From the NCBI GenBank assembly GCA_036365145.1, contig JAEOAD010000018.1, forward strand, positions 14,180,501 through 14,244,500: a stretch of 64,000 nt of DNA, in the 5' to 3' direction. The first letter of the stretch is position 1. Every line of letters begins with the position of its first letter. This DNA is from Orientallactaga sibirica (lineage: Eukaryota; Chordata; Mammalia; Rodentia; Dipodidae). Made by a program: the position numbers and the translations under genes. Under the pieces are notes generated by a model, which was not told where the DNA came from, did no database searches, and was given only the letters and a program-made list of their open reading frames with translations. Shown piece by piece: positions 32,301-43,214 of the stretch.

Positions 32301-35147
32301 TCCTCATGCTCTGTCTGAAGTATTTGCTCTCATGACAAGAATGGAGTTTTTCAAACTCAAGAGCCTAATTAGGAATAAGGTTTCCATCCTTTCACCAAGG
32401 CATTCAAAGTTCTCCTTCTCTTTTCTGCCCTATTTACAATGGAGCTATTTATAATAAAGAGGCCACAGTAGGACACTGCCATCATTGGTGGTGCCAAAAT
32501 GAGAACCTTACATAGAAAATAGATGTAAGTTCAAGTATTGCAGAAGCTATTCTTTGTGTTTTTGTCCAATGCAATAACAAGCAGACATATACTGTATTGA
32601 GACTACACTAAGTGGATTGTGAAACATCTGAACAATTTAATGAGCCTCACATGTAGTCCTGGAATAGAAAGGATGCTCACTTCAAAATTTTGACACCATT
32701 CTCTTACGCTGCCTCTGCTTAGTTTCCAGGGAAGACCAGAAGCAGAAATAGAGATGTCAGAGAAAAAGAGAGAGAAAAAAATTTCATAGGACAAACATAT
32801 ATAATATTGATGTTGATCATATTCCACAGTGTTCTCCAGGCAGATCTCTGATGTTCATGGATAAGTTTATCTGGATACCACAATTATTGGGCCTTCCCAC
32901 CACAATGTTCTGGAAAAGAACATCATAATTTGCACTAACAGTCCTATAAAAGGAAGAATGTCACTTTGAGTAGCAGGAATAGGTGTGATGTTTCTGGGAG
33001 GAGAATCTGAATCAGAAGATCACTGACATTTGAAATAATGTTTGAGTCTTTCTCTTTTCTGCACCCTCGTCTCTGAGGTCTCACACTCAGCTGCAGTTTC
33101 CAGCACTGGATGTTATAGATGGTAGTCTAAGTGAGCCTCCTTTATTTATCCTTGATGTCCAAACTTTCACACAGTTTGCCTGAATTTTCAGCATCTTGAG
33201 TGTTATTTCCAGACATTTGTTTTGTCTCAATTTAGTCTAGCCTCCATGTAACTAACTTTAACTTTCTTCTTGTTTTTCTCCTTTCTTCTTTCTTTGTTTT
33301 AAATCAAATCTGATGGAACTATGGCTCCAATTATCACCTTCCACACCACCCCCAAAGTCATTAATTCTCTACAGGGTCAAGTTAAAGGCTCTTAAAATTG
33401 TGTGTTCAGCTTTCCAGATTCCCTCCTTATCCATGTATCTTGTCTTCCTTTAGCATTACCTACCCCATTTTCTCAAAATAATGTGGGATGCATTTGGCAG
33501 ACACAGTAAGCTAACTGTGAAGTCCTCAACGGTCAATAGTATACGATCCTTCTCAAGAATTTCCGTTCTTTGAAGAATCCTACTCAGATATAATTGTGAG
33601 AATTTTCATGATTTCTCATAAAAAAGACAAGTGCATGAGATTCTTGTCATTCTTTGGCCTCATAATAACTCTGTAATTATTTTTTAAATTTTCTTCTCTT
33701 GTGAAATAATGTGATTTCCTTGGAATCAGAATTTAAGATGAAATTCATCCAGCATTTACCACAGTAATGTTCGTGAAAAGGTAAATCGTGTTTGAATATT
33801 TCTCTTTTTCAAAAGGGAAAGAAGGCAGGACAGAACGAAATCGTTTCAATACCTCTAAAATAAGGCATTGATACAATGCCTTTGATAAAATGAAGCATTT
33901 CTGTCTGGTTAGAAGTCTTAAGTAGATTACTGTGAGGATAGGAAAATCTTAGGACCCAATGACTCTATCTGTGTATGTTTGTTGCATGTCTTATGCCTCA
34001 AGAGCATTATTTAAATTCAGTACAAATATCACCAATTGTATATAGAGCATGCAAATTGCTAATACTTGGGTTACTTTATTCCAGCTGTGCTGTTCTTTGA
34101 AAAACAATTGACTTTCCTTTACTTCATTAAACATGAAGCCTACAGCAAGTGTGAAAGTTTACAAACTATTTTCCTATTAGCCAAAATAAGAAAGGAAACT
34201 TTATAATGTACAATATAACAGAACATATCCCTTATTTCATTGTACAACTGTAGCCAAGCATAACTAGGCTACCATAAAATTACAATGTATGTTTGCATTA
34301 TATTGAAGGCCAGGGGACACTTTTCAAACTGTCAAGTTTAAGAGGAGATAAAACCAAACAATTCTGGCCTGAAACCTGACAGGTGTTGGCCAGAAGATTT
34401 CCATTAGGGTCAATCACACTGACTCATGCATGCAGAAATAGGACCATTACAGACTCCGAGACAGAACAGAGGCTAGTGGTGCTATGATTAATGCTAATTT
34501 TGAAGGACTTTTCCTTCCCCCAAAGACTCCAACACAATCTAAAGAAACCTCTTAGTACAAATTCCTTGTTTCTCATAAACCAGTTTGTATTACATACGAC
34601 CCTTCCTTTCAATAGAAGCTGTAATGACAGAAGTGGAATGGAAGAAAAGGCTTGAACACATGCTGACTCTGATGTTCTGTGAAGGTGGAGCATGTGTCAG
34701 TCATGTGACCAGGCACAGAGTGGTGAGGGTACAACCAGTGTCTTTTGTTTCATTTGGCATTAGATCTTCTGATACCTCCTAACTCTTACTGTCATATAGA
34801 TTAAAGCAAACTCATATCTCATAGGGCATTTTTGTCTCACATAGATCCTTAGGTTGACCTGATCTTGCTTTTGGTGAATATACCCATAATTATAGTCTGG
34901 GTAAGCACACTGAACTCCTTCCTCACTGCCATGGAAATCAGAGAACAAAGAGCAATCATGGTGACCTTCTCATTTTCATGCAGTCTTCCCCATGAGTCAG
35001 TATGTATGAGTATCTGTCTCTCCCTTCAGATTCTCACATCTGTGTTTGAGTCTTGTCAACATCACTTATAGGAAGTATTTATACATTCTAAACATACATA
35101 ATTGTATTGATGGGAAATTCTCTACTTCTAGAGAGCAATGCTATACT
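29324..35147. other. Repeat-poor unique sequence, about 5.8 kb
   Basis: This is the longest stretch in which I recognise no SINE, L1, LTR or long microsatellite. Short reading frames (largest 89 codons, 34424-34693 minus) have no recognisable family features, and I saw no clear exon with flanking splice signals. A 9-bp hairpin (ATCTCTTTC/GAAAGAGAT, 32069-32094) is present but could be chance. Confidence 0.5.
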
Positions 35148-35152
35148 GGAGA

Positions 35153-35552
35153 TGTGGTAGTTTGAATATATGTCCCCCAATATATTCAGTGTTTTACTAG
35201 TTATAGTTTGCATCTGCAATCACCTTGCTAGAGGCAATGTCACTGGGGGCTGGTCTTAAGGTGTTAATGGTGTGAGTTTGAGATTCCATTGTAAAGATAT
35301 GCAAATGTGCCTAGCAGGAGTTCCTGAAGTGTGCTGTGTGACCTTTTGGCTGTTTTTTTTTTTTGCTCTGTGTGCTGTGTAGCTGGCGGCTTGGCTTTTG
35401 CTCTCTCTGCCTGGCCTTGTGAGAGCAGGCCGCTTCTTCTGCCGTTATGGAACTTCCCCTGGATCTGTAAGCTTCAATAAATAATATCCCTTCCTCCATA
35501 ACTGTGCCTGGTCTGGAAGTTCATCTCAGCGAACCTGAAGCTGTCTGCTACA
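35153..35552 (+). mobile_element. Solo MaLR-type LTR with perfect 5-bp duplication
   Basis: The LTR starts TGTGGTAGTTTGAATATATG and ends CTGTCTGCTACA, with an AATAAA signal at 35476-35481 and CCATAACTGTGCCTGGTCTG downstream. GGAGA flanks it on both sides (35148-35152 and 35553-35557). The 5-bp duplication and the sequence type fit ERVL-MaLR elements of rodents. No internal sequence accompanies it. Confidence 0.9.
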
Positions 35553-35557
35553 GGAGA

Positions 35558-35956
35558 TGCTCTAACTTTTATTTCTAAGACAAATGCAAACCACTTTCAA
35601 ATGGGGAAATAGCATCAAGTTTTTCTTTCCTGACAGTATTCTTCTTATTTTTAACCTCTTGGTTATTTTCCATTGAGTGCTTCTTACTTTAAATCTTACT
35701 ACATTTTTTTGTAAGTTACATAAAAATCCCTATAATTCTGTATTCAATTATTAGGTATTTTCTCTTATTTTCATGAATATTTGAAGCTATTAAAATTTTT
35801 CAAGTATTTTTTTCAAATATAGTTTTAAACTCCTGTTGTATATATGTATGTACATGTATGCACATGTAAGCATCTGTATACATTGTTGTACTATGAATGG
35901 AAGATAATCATTATCTAGTTGTACTATGATAAAACATGCAAGTGTTGTTACTGTTT
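35558..35956. other. Unique AT-rich sequence
   Basis: Nothing was recognised apart from short ATGTATGTACATG alternations near 35840. Confidence 0.45.
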
Positions 35957-36158
35957 TAAATATATATTTATTTAATTGTTTATATAGTTACAGAGAATGA
36001 GAATAAAAATGGGCATATTTGTGCCTCTTGCCATTGCAAACAAACTCTAGATATATACACTACTTTGTGCATCTGGCTTAATGTGGAAAAGTGGAAAACA
36101 CACCCCAGCTGGCAGGCTTTGCAAGTAATTTAACCACTCAACCATCTTCCCAGTGGCT
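35957..36158 (-). mobile_element. Dip-type SINE, diverged
   Basis: The blocks ATGGGCATATTTGTGCCTCT, GCATCTGGCTTAATGTGG and the head complement CAACCATCTTCCCAGT are recognisable but worn. The GA-rich part is short. It is an older copy than most others here. Confidence 0.75.
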
Positions 36159-36179
36159 GAGGTTGTTTCTTTTCTTCTT

Positions 36180-36715
36180 TCTTTTCTGTGTTATGTTATT
36201 TATGCAAGTTTACTTTATAAAGGTTTATGCTCTTTAATCCCCTTGCCCCTGTTCCTGTTTCCCTGAGACCCCTTTTCAGTAAAGTTCACTGTGGGGTCCT
36301 GAATGGGTCAGTCAGTTCCTGTGGAGTAGCAAGGTAAGGGAGTGGGGGAACCAAGCCTCAGGGTATTCTTACCTACTCTATAGCCCTTACAATCTTTTTG
36401 CCCCCTTCTCTGCAATGTTTCCTAAGCCATGGCAGACCTTCTGATTTAGCCTTCTGATTTAGTGTTATCTGTAATCTCTGGATATGTGCTTTGATATGTT
36501 TTGATTGACCACAGTGTCTGTCACCATCATCCTGGAGATTCTTGTCAGGCTACCAGTGAGAGCAGTACTTGTGTTGCTGCTTCCTGTGCAATTTCTCCTG
36601 GGCCTCAGCAGATGTGGTGGAGGTGACATGTCTTGTGATGGGCAGTTGGCTTTCTTTCTTGTGGTATTGATGGATTTTGGATCTCCTCCAATTTCTCTGC
36701 CATCTGTAAGCTAAA
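36180..36715 (-). mobile_element. Diverged L1 3' UTR module
   Basis: The order of blocks (CTCTATAGCCCTTACAATCT, GCCCCCTTCTCTGCAATGTT, AATCTCTGGATATGTGCTTT, TGGGCCTCAGCAG) parallels, at lower similarity, the start of the L1 3' UTR that follows at 36720. It is either an older L1 end or a duplicated module of the same element. Confidence 0.6.
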
Positions 36716-36719
36716 ACAG

Positions 36720-38245
36720 AGTCATGATATATGGATACATCATGTGTTGGTACACTCTTTTCCCTCCTCCCTGGCCCCGGGCCACAGGGAGCAATCCTGA
36801 GTGGGGCTGCTGGTGTTCCCCATGGGGTTGTAGGTTATGTGTTGTGGAAGCAGCAGTCAGTTCTTGGGTGGGGGAGGCAGTGCTTCTGGACATGACATCC
36901 CAAACTGTGGCTCTTATAATCTTTCAACACTGTCTTCCACAAAATTCCTTGAGTGGGTGTATTTTAAGTCTACTTCAGTGTTAAGCTTTAGGAGCCTCTG
37001 GAGCTCTTTTTTGGTAGGTGTTGAGTATCCTCAGCATCTGTCTCCTTCACCTTGGCACTGACTGTCAGGTTCACCATGGAAGCAGCACTCTTGCTCATCT
37101 CCCGACTTCCTCTGTGCCTTGACTGAGGTGTGAGGGGTAGTTTTTCTCCTTGGGTCTCACTACCTTCTGTAAAAGAAAAACAGATTTTCCAATGGAGAAC
37201 AAAGTCAGCATAGGTTAATTGGATAAGTGTTAATAATTTAGGGTGAGTTTGATGGACGTAGGCCCTCTTTTAGCCAAAGAGTAGTGGGAGCATAATCTCT
37301 GTCTCAATAGGATTCAGACCGGGTTCCTGATTCCAGCTATGGCTTCCTTTCTATTGAGCTGATCTCTTAGCCAGTCAGAAAGCCATTGTTACCCATCAGG
37401 GATGTGTGTCACCATTGTGCTGGTGTGTATTTCTTGTCAGGCTGGTTGTTTCTGAGTAGCTTGACCTCCTGCTTGCTCACATCATTGTTGGTTACTTTCC
37501 CCCAAGTAGCTCATGAAGTACCTTCCAGAACTAGATGTAATAACTGTCTGTGGACTGGCCCTCTTCCATATTCCAGCCAGGTATCTCCATGTTCTGTGGC
37601 AGCAGCATATGCTATCTTTAACAATAGGGTCTTACCTTTTACCTCAGGTGGGTGATCAAGTGCTTTGAGAGAAGCCTATCTTGTTTTCTGGACCTTATAG
37701 GTCTTTCAGATCAGCAGCTCAATGTGGGTAGCACTGATTTCTGGTACTGCAAGTTTCAAATCAGAGCCATTTTTTTTTTTTAATTGAGAGAGACACAGAG
37801 ACAGAGAGAAAGACAGAGAGAGGAAGAGACAGAGAATGGGTAGACCAGGGCCCTTTCAGGCCCTGTGAATGAACTCCAGACACGTGAACTTCCTTCTGCA
37901 CTTGTGTCTCTTTTTGTATCTGGCTAAAAGTGGGACCTGGAGATTTCAACAACTGTTCTTAGGCTTCACAGGCAGGTGCCTTAACTGCTAAGCCATCTCT
38001 CCAGTCCTAGAGCCAAAGTTTTTTAAGGTTAGTTTTCATCCCACCCACTCCAGGGGCCTTCTTTTGGGTGTGCCCTCTATTATCCTATTGAGGTTTATAT
38101 CTTTTAGTCTACCTTCAAGGAGGAAGATTTCTATGATACCAGTTCATTTGGGATTTAGTTTTTTGTTTATTCCCATCACCCTCCCCTTCCCCTCTGACCT
38201 CAAAAACCTTTTGTCTATCTGGTATGCCAAAAACTCAAGGTGATC
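36720..38245 (-). mobile_element. L1 3' UTR of the long L1 copy
   Basis: This block is collinear with 21476-22790 and leads without a break, apart from a SINE at 37771-38007, into the ORF2 C-terminus. No clear poly-A tail is visible at its left end, so the true 3' terminus may be lost. Confidence 0.8.
37771..38007 (-). mobile_element. Dip-type SINE in the L1 3' UTR
   Basis: A poly-T end, GA-rich tract, GAATGGGTAGACCAGGGCCC and head complement GCTAAGCCATCTCTCCAGTC identify it. AGAGCCA on both sides forms the duplication and shows that it interrupted the L1. Confidence 0.93.
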
Positions 38246-38708
38246 CAGGTTAGGAAATGCAGATAAGTGAGAACATACAACATTTGGCTTTCTGTGATTG
38301 TGTGCATTTGCTGATTATGATCTGTTCTAAGTCCATCCATTTTCCTACAAATTTTGTTATATCTTTTTTTTTTTTTTCCGTAATGATGAGTAGAATTTCA
38401 CTGTGTATGTACCACAACTTTGTTATCCACTCATCCAATGATGGGCACCTGTGTAGATTCCTGTTTTTAGCTATTATGAATTGAGCAGCTATACACATGG
38501 TTGGGCAAATATCTCTGAACTGAGGTGTGGAGTTTTTAGGGTAATTGCCCAGTAAGGGAATAACTGGGTCTGTTGGAAGTTCTATGTTCATCTTTTTCAG
38601 GAATCTCCATATTAATTTCCACAGTGGTTGTACAAGTTTGCATTCCCACTAACAGTGAATGAAGGTTCCTTTTTTCCCACATCCTGGCCAACATTTGTTG
38701 TCATTTGA

Positions 38709-39004
38709 TTTTTTTAATTTATTTTATTTTATTTTTTTTATTTTTGGAGAGAGACATAGAGAGAGACAGACAGAGAGAGAGGGTGAGGGAGACAGATAGA
38801 GAATGGGCATGCCCCCAGTCTCTCAGCTGCTGTGAACAAAATCCAGATGTGTGCGCCCCTTGTGGTCACGTGCAGAATTGCGCTCTTGCATCACTTGGCA
38901 TCTGGCTAAACGTGGGACCTGGAGATTGGAACCACTGGAGATTGGAACTAGAGTTCTTAGGATTAGGAGGCAGGCACCTTAACCACTAAACCATCTCTCC
39001 AGCC
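38709..39004 (-). mobile_element. Dip-type SINE with 10-bp target duplication and 16-bp internal duplication
   Basis: TGTCATTTGA flanks the element exactly at 38699-38708 and 39005-39014. The internal 16-bp unit is duplicated at 38921-38936 and 38937-38952. The insertion lies in the C-terminal part of L1 ORF2. Confidence 0.97.
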
Positions 39005-39444
39005 TGTCATTTGAATTTTTAATCATTGTCATCCTTACTGGAGTAAGGTGGAATCTCATAGTTGTTTTAATTTGCATTTCTCGGATGGTTAGGGTTGTTG
39101 AGCATTTTCTTAAGTGTGTGTTAGCCATTTGTATTTCTTTCACAGAGAACTCCCTATTCATTTCTCTACTCCATTTTTAGTAGGTTGTTTGATTTTTTTA
39201 TTGTTTAGTTTTTTAGTTCCTTGTACATTTTAGATATTAGGCCTATGTCAGTGGTATAGCTGCTGAAAATTTTCTCCCATACTGTGGGTAATCTATTGGT
39301 TCTACTTATGATATGTTTGTGAAAAAGCTTTTTAGCTTCATGAAATCTCATTGGTTTACAGATTGTTTAATATCCTGGGCTGCTGGGGTATTGTTGAGGA
39401 CGTGCTTCCCCACTTCAATATTGTGGAAAGTTCCTTATATTTTT

Positions 39445-39668
39445 AAAAATATATTTTTTTATTTACGAGAGAAAGAGGGGGGGGAGGGAGAAGAAGAGAG
39501 AGAGAAAGAGAGAGAGAATGGGCTCACCAGGGCCTCCAGCCACTGCAAATGAACTCCAGATGTGTGTGCCCCCTTGTGCATCTGGCTTATGTGGGTACTG
39601 GGGAATTGATCCTGAGTCCTTTGGCTTTGCAGGCAAATGCCTTAACCATTAAGCCATTTTTCAGTCCT
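39445..39668 (-). mobile_element. Dip-type SINE with 12-bp target duplication
   Basis: CCTTATATTTTT is present on both sides (39433-39444 and 39669-39680). The body belongs to the common GATGTGTGTGCCCCCTTGTG subfamily and has a long GA-rich part. It sits at the junction where most of the L1 reverse transcriptase is missing. Confidence 0.96.
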
Positions 39669-41227
39669 CCTTATATTTTTGATCATGTAGTGATGTCATG
39701 TTTGTCAAAGGTCTTCTCTGCCTCTATTGAAAAGATCATATGGTTCCTGGGATTATGTTTATTTATGTGGTGTATTATGTTGACTAATTTCCATATTTTG
39801 AACCATTCCTGCACCCCTGGTATGAATCCTGCTTGATCAAGGTGGGTAATGTTTTTTGATGTGTTGTTGAAATTGGTTTATGAGGATTTTGTTTGGGATT
39901 TTTGCATCTAAATTCATCAGTGATATAGGCATATAGTTTTCTTTTCTTGTTTTATCTCTGCCTGGTTTTGGTATTGAGGTCATGCTAGATTCATAAAAGA
40001 AGGTGAGAAAGATTCTTGGTTCTCTGATTATGTGAAACAGTTTGGGAAAAAATGTTTTCAGTCATTCAATTAAGGTTTAATAGAATTTGACCTAGAAGCC
40101 ACCTGGTCTTTAGGGAAGTTTTTCATTACCTTTTCTTTCTTGATGTATGTGATAGGTTTGTTTAGGAGATTAATTTGCTGTATGTTTAATTTTGGAAGGC
40201 AGTATGTATTTGTGAATTCATCCATTGCTTCCAGATTATTCAGTTTTGTGGAGTAGAGGTGTTGGAAGTATGTTCTTATGATTCTTCCAATTGCATTGAC
40301 ATCTGTTTTGATCTCTCCCTTTTCATTTATGATATTGTTAATTCGAGTTTTATCTCTTTTTTTTTCCATTTGAACAAATTGGCCAAGTGTTTATTAACCT
40401 TGTTTATTTTTTTCAAAGAACCAGTTCATAGAGTCATTGATTTTCTTAATTGTTTTCTTAGTTTCCACGTCATTAATTTCTGCTCTGATCTTAATTATTT
40501 CTTTCTTTGTGAAGGTCTTAGGGTTGGATTGTTCTTGCTTTTTCATCACCTTTAGGTGAATGATTAGGTTATTAATTTGGGATCTCTCTGTCTTTGTTGT
40601 AAAGGCACTTAATGCTGTGAATTTTCCACTTAGGACTACCTTCATTGTGTCCCATAAGTTTTAGTAAGTTGTGTTTTCATTATCATTCAATTCTAGAAAA
40701 TTTACAACTTGTTTTTGATTTCTTTCACCATCCCTTCATTGTTTAAAGTGTGCTGTTCAGTCTCCAGGAGCTGGTGGAAATCCTGATGTGTCTCTTGTTG
40801 TTATTTTCTAGTTTTAAAGCATTGTGATCTGATGTGATGCAGGATGTTACACGAATTTAAACAGGCTTACTTTATGGCCTAATATTGACATATTCTGGAG
40901 TAGGTTCTATGGGCTGCTGAGAAGAGTGTGCATTCTGCAGAACTGGGTGGAATGCTCTATAGATGTCTGCTAGCTGTAGTTGATCTATAGTGCTGTTGAG
41001 CTCTATCATTTCCCTGTTGATTTTCTGCTTGGGTGATCTGTCTATTGATGATAGTGGACTATTGAAGTGTCCAACTGTAATAGTGTTGGTGTTTATTTCT
41101 GCTTTGTTGTCAAGTAAGTTTTGTTTTATAAACTGTGGTGCACCTGTGTTTGGTGCATATATATTTATGATCACAATGTCCTCATGTTGGATTGTTCCCT
41201 TGATGAGTAAGAAATGGCTTTCTTTGT

Positions 41228-41400
41228 TCTTTCTTTCTTTTTTATTTTTATTGACAACTTTCTTAATTGTAGACATGGTACTTCCCTCCCTCCCCCCACT
41301 TTACCCTTTGAAACTCCACTCTCCATCATATCCCCTCCCCCTGTCAATCAGTCTCTCTTTTCTTTGGCTTTGTACTTTTTTTTAACCTGCCCTAGTTAGG
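41228..41400 (-). mobile_element. Short L1 3' end between ORF2 and ORF1 remnants
   Basis: The sequence ATTGACAACTTTCTTAATTG followed by a C-rich block and ACTCCACTCTCCATCATATC matches the terminal L1 block at 1480-1600. A T-rich leader (CTTTCTTTCTTTTTTATTTT) marks its A-tail. It displaces the start of ORF2, so it is an L1 end inserted into the older L1, with some target loss. Confidence 0.75.
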
Positions 41401-41419
41401 TTATTCTGATCTTCTTATA

Positions 41420-42560
41420 GACTCTTGAGATTGGTTGTTTTACTCTTTTTTTTGTGGATTATGCCCTGAATTTTTCTCTGCAGGTTTGGCTTTGTGGTCA
41501 TATAATCATAGAGTTCACATTTTATGGAAAGTTTTTCTTTTACCATCTATTGTGAGAGATACTTTCACTGGGTACAGTAGTTTGGATTGGAACCATAGAT
41601 TTTTAGACTTTGAAATGTTCCATTCCAGGACCTTCTGGCAGGCAGAATTTCCATGGAGAAATCTGAGGTAATTCTGATGGGATTGTCTTTGTATGTAATG
41701 AGTTGTTTCTCTCTTGCTGTTTTTGCACTCTCTCTTTGTTTTCATTGTTAAGAGTTTTAACTATTATGTGCCTTGGAGAGTTTCTCCTTTGGTCCTTCTT
41801 TGGTCAGCTTGGTGTCCTGTGAGCTTCTTGTATCTGGATAGGTTTCTCTTTTGAGAGACTGGCAAAATTTTCTTCAATAATTTTGTTGAATATGTTCTTT
41901 ATATCCCTGGCATAGATTTCCTCTCTTTCTGGTATACCTAAGATCCAGATATTTGGTTATTTTAGGGTATCCCCCATTCCCTCATATTCTGTTTGTTTTA
42001 ATTTTTGAATGTAGCAAAGTTTCTGGACTCCCTATCAGTTTCTTCTGTCTTGTCTTCCAGCTCAGAGGTTCTGTTTTCCACATGAGTATTTCTGTTAGCA
42101 AGGGGTTCTAAAGTTGTTTGTAAAAGTTCTATTTGATTTTTGGTTTTTTGTTGTGTTATTTCACATTGTGTGCATTTCTTTTTTGAGGTACAATTTCAGT
42201 TCAAGGTCTGATTTTCTTGATGCTTCCTGGAATTTATCCTTGCATTTGATCAGGTCTCCATTAAGCTTATTCAGCTGCTTATTGAGATCCTGTATTTGTT
42301 GACTCACCTTCAAATCATTTATTTATCTTTTGCTTTTTTTTTTTTTTTTTGTTTTCTTCAATTAAGTTAAGCCTAGTGACCAAAGCTGAGTGCTCTAAGA
42401 GATAATTCTGCTCAATTTCATTTGTGCAATTGGTAGTTTTTTGATGATTTGCTTCCAATTCAGCACTTCTTTTTATCAGGGCCACATAGCTTGTGTGTTT
42501 TAATTTTGGTGTTCAATTTCTGTTATTTTCTCTATGATTTAATTGGACACTTCCATTGTG
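41420..42560 (-). pseudogene. L1 ORF1 remnant
   Basis: ORF1 encodes the RNA-binding chaperone of the L1 particle. On the minus strand the C-terminal domain is readable at 41515-41745 (LLYPVKVSLTIDGKRKTFH), preceded by an RRM-side segment with an SPRHIIVK-like word near 41750-41800 and an EENFASLSKEKPIQIQEA word near 41830-41890. The region to about 42560 would be the coiled coil. Frameshifts and stops break it. It lies in the expected order upstream of ORF2 on the same strand. Confidence 0.85.
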
Positions 42561-43214
42561 GGACTAAGCATCCTTGATGGAGAACTCTCGGGTTTTTGAC
42601 TTTTTTTTTTTTTCGGTTGTGGTTTGCTCGTCTTGGGGAAATGTCTTTTTTTTTTTTTTTTTTTTTTTTTTTGAGGAGGAGGAGGAGGAAGCAAGTATTT
42701 GTCCTGATAGGATCTTCGATGAGTGTTCTGTTTTAAATGTTAACCAAACTGGTGTTCTATGTAGTTATAACCACAGATGTGCAGATTATGAAGCTTGCAA
42801 ATACATCAAAGATACTTGGGAACTTCAATGTGGGAACTATGTAGCTCTGACCAATTCTCTCCATTTGTGCACATTATTAGAGCACAAGGGAACCAGGGTT
42901 CAGGAACAAGAAGCTGAGAATATGGGGTTCAGGAACCAGAAACTGGGAAGATGGGAAGACAGGAGCAAGAGGCCCATTCCCACTGTGGCTGTGCACACTA
43001 TGGCTCAGGGAAACAGGGATTTGGGGACCTAGGAGCTAGTCAATAAGGAAGCCAGAGCAAAAGGCCTACTTCTGCAACACACATGCAGGGACTAGGCCAC
43101 CACAAGCCAGCAGCAGAGGTACTTTGACTAGGGAACTGGGAGATAGGGAAGGATCCAGGAGGTCTGGTCTACTCATTCTGCATGTGCATCCTCTGGAGCA
43201 GCTGATCAAGGAGT
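42561..43214 (-). mobile_element. L1 5' UTR
   Basis: This block follows ORF1 in the 5' direction. It contains a run of about 30 T at 42643-42672 with adjacent GAGGAGGAGG, and short imperfect repeats on the minus strand (GTTCCTGAACCC twice around 42885-42930). Similarity to a different L1 3' UTR starts abruptly at about 43215. The 152-aa plus-strand frame here is antisense to the element and not a gene. Confidence 0.65.

Larger units (their letters stand above)
38246..41227 (-). pseudogene. L1 ORF2 remnant, internally deleted and frameshifted
   Basis: ORF2 encodes the endonuclease and reverse transcriptase that copy L1 RNA into the genome. On the minus strand the order is an endonuclease part (about 40872-41227, including IYAPNTGAPQFIKQ), a linker and the start of reverse transcriptase (about 39700-40645, with an SIEAEK-like word). 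A jump then leads to the C-terminal region (38250-39430, with PAAQDIKQ and WYIHSE words). The reverse transcriptase core, including the FADD-type catalytic segment, is missing, and the first roughly 90 residues of the endonuclease are replaced by foreign L1 sequence. Several frames and stops are needed to follow it, so it is inactive. Two SINEs interrupt it. Confidence 0.9.

Noticed and set aside
40990..41385. 131-codon plus-strand frame
   Set aside because: Antisense to L1 ORF2; hydrophobic appearance comes from the T-rich complement of an A-rich coding strand.
42574..43032. 152-codon plus-strand open frame
   Set aside because: It lies antisense to an L1 5' UTR and starts in a poly-T/GAGGAGGAGG tract; no protein family features.
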